Source: J014 sp964486055
GTDB taxonomy: Bacteria; Acidobacteriota; Blastocatellia; Pyrinomonadales; Pyrinomonadaceae
Assembly (NCBI GenBank): GCA_964486055.1
Contig: CAZALE010000005.1
Span: forward strand, 1-64,000
Direction of reading: 5' to 3'
DNA length: 64,000 nt
The position numbers were made by a program, and so were the translations under genes. Under the pieces are notes generated by a model that did no database searches, was not told the origin of the DNA, and worked only from the letters and a program-made list of their open reading frames with translations. Positions 63,329 to 64,000 of this stretch are shown here, piece after piece; position 1 is the stretch's first letter, and each line of letters opens with the position of its first letter.

Positions 63329-63952
63329 CTAAGATTTTTCTAGCATTGCTGATTTTTTCAGTATTACTTTTCTGCCCCTAACCTCGATTTTATTTTCGGC
63401 AATTAATTTTAGTGCTTCTACGTAGATTTTATGCTCTTGTTCAAGAATTCTGGCGGATAGGCTCTCAGGTGTATCGTCATCTTTTACTTCTACGGCTTTC
63501 TGTAAGATTATTGGCCCGTGATCTAATTTTTCATCTACAAAATGAACGGTACAACCAGAGACTTTAACTCCGTACTCGATTGCTTGTTTTTGTGCGTCCA
63601 ATCCTGGAAAAGCTGGTAGCAGGCTGGGATGAATATTGACAATGCGGTTCGGATAAGCCTCTATGAATTTTTTCGATAGAAGTCTCATGTAACCTGCTAA
63701 GCACACGACCTCTACTTTACGTTTACGCAGCTCTGTAACTATCTTTTCATCATGCTCCTCACGATTTAATCCTTTACGCTCTATTATCAGAGTTTCGATG
63801 CCGCATAACTTGGCTTTTTCTATGCCTGCTGCGTTTGGTTTATCGCTTATCACTACTGAAACTTTTGCATTTGGTATCTCGCCATTCTCTACCGCCTTAA
63901 TTATCGCGAGCATGTTTGATCCGCGGCCGGAAATCAAAATACCTATGTTCAT
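63329..63952 (-). CDS. purN: Phosphoribosylglycinamide formyltransferase
   Basis: A 207-residue GAR transformylase transferring a formyl group from 10-formyltetrahydrofolate in purine synthesis. MNIGILISGRGSNM is the phosphate loop; N106 and H108 (IVNIHPSLLPAFPG) and D144 (DEKLDHGPI) are the catalytic residues. The ATG at 63952 is preferred; a GTG at 63958 is one base after the purM stop. It lies directly downstream of purM, the usual purMN order. Confidence 0.96.
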   Translation of the reverse strand: MNIGILISGRGSNMLAIIKAVENGEIPNAKVSVVISDKPNAAGIEKAKLCGIETLIIERKGLNREEHDEKIVTELRKRKVEVVCLAGYMRLLSKKFIEAYPNRIVNIHPSLLPAFPGLDAQKQAIEYGVKVSGCTVHFVDEKLDHGPIILQKAVEVKDDDTPESLSARILEQEHKIYVEALKLIAENKIEVRGRKVILKKSAMLEKS

Positions 63953-63959
63953 CCCCACT

Positions 63960-64000
63960 TTATTGCATTATCTCCTTGATTGCGTTTTCGAAAATTGAGA
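63960..64000 (-). CDS. purM: Phosphoribosylformylglycinamidine cyclo-ligase, C-terminal end (partial)
   Basis: Only the last 12 full codons are inside the window (SIFENAIKEIMQ, then TAA at 63960-63962). The frame is the only one that runs cleanly into the purN start, and the helical ending fits PurM, which forms AIR before or after PurN in the same pathway. Identification rests mainly on the purM-purN gene order. Confidence 0.55.
   Translation of the reverse strand, partial: SIFENAIKEIMQ

Noticed and set aside
1..64000. CRISPR array, prophage, transposon or integrative element
   Set aside because: No regular spaced repeats, transposase, integrase or phage structural genes were found; the only multi-copy repeats are within the subtilase and at the nagA stop.

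Overview
This window is chromosomal DNA from a low-G+C (roughly 40% by eye) Gram-negative-type bacterium, most likely an Acidobacteriota member and perhaps close to Blastocatellia. The lineage call is inference from protein families. It rests on a VWFA-domain exported protein of the type expanded in Acidobacteria, an Oar-like TonB-dependent receptor with an N-terminal carboxypeptidase-regulatory-like domain, a subtilase ending in six FG-GAP-like repeats with the DFDGDGK signature, and PilN/PilO/PilP-like proteins with a TIG-domain PilP. I see no prophage, insertion sequence or CRISPR array.

Layout. 1-12673 (+) is the classic translation/transcription block: tuf (3' end), rpmG, tRNA-Trp, secE, nusG, rplK, rplA, rplJ, rplL, rpoB, rpoC, closed by a strong terminator. 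The rplJ-rplL and rplL-rpoB spacers are long and full of inverted repeats, and RpoB carries an eight-cysteine insertion near its N terminus. 12736-14073 (+) is a divergent lytic-transglycosylase-like exported protein. 14375-25518 (-) holds alaS, a pseudopilin, pilP/pilO/pilN-like genes, secA and a coupled pair of unknown envelope proteins. 25629-35039 (+) holds a Ski2-like helicase, mutL, glpD, a VWFA protein, and a peroxide-stress group (Fur/PerR-type regulator, 2-Cys peroxiredoxin, thioredoxin-like protein) behind a perfect PerR-type operator. 35113-38256 (-) is the subtilase. 38488-46637 (+) holds an MCE/MlaD protein, an atypical ABC ATPase, malate dehydrogenase, a HEAT-repeat membrane protein, uvrB and an ABC permease, followed by cutA.

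47198-58389 looks like a peptidoglycan-sugar (MurNAc) salvage locus. A leftward operon encodes a MurK/NagK-like sugar kinase, MurQ etherase and a family-2 glycosyltransferase. Divergently, a LysR regulator is translationally coupled to an exported fusion of an AmiE-like serine hydrolase and a NamZ-like (DUF1343) exo-N-acetylmuramidase, followed by a TonB-dependent receptor and NagA. Together these could take MurNAc off peptidoglycan strands, import it, and convert it through MurNAc-6-P and GlcNAc-6-P to GlcN-6-P. An inner-membrane transporter, NagZ and NagB are not in the window, so the pathway is inferred.

58656-64000 holds purC, a small Fis-type DNA-binding protein, a photolyase/cryptochrome, a CPBP-type membrane protease, an SDR oxidoreductase, purN and the 3' end of purM.

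The most interesting items are the AmiE-NamZ fusion and its locus, the RpoB zinc-ribbon-like insertion, the structured rplJ-rplL-rpoB spacers, the ABC ATPase with altered catalytic motifs, and the subtilase whose best ATG/ribosome-binding site is one base out of frame at an A6 tract.
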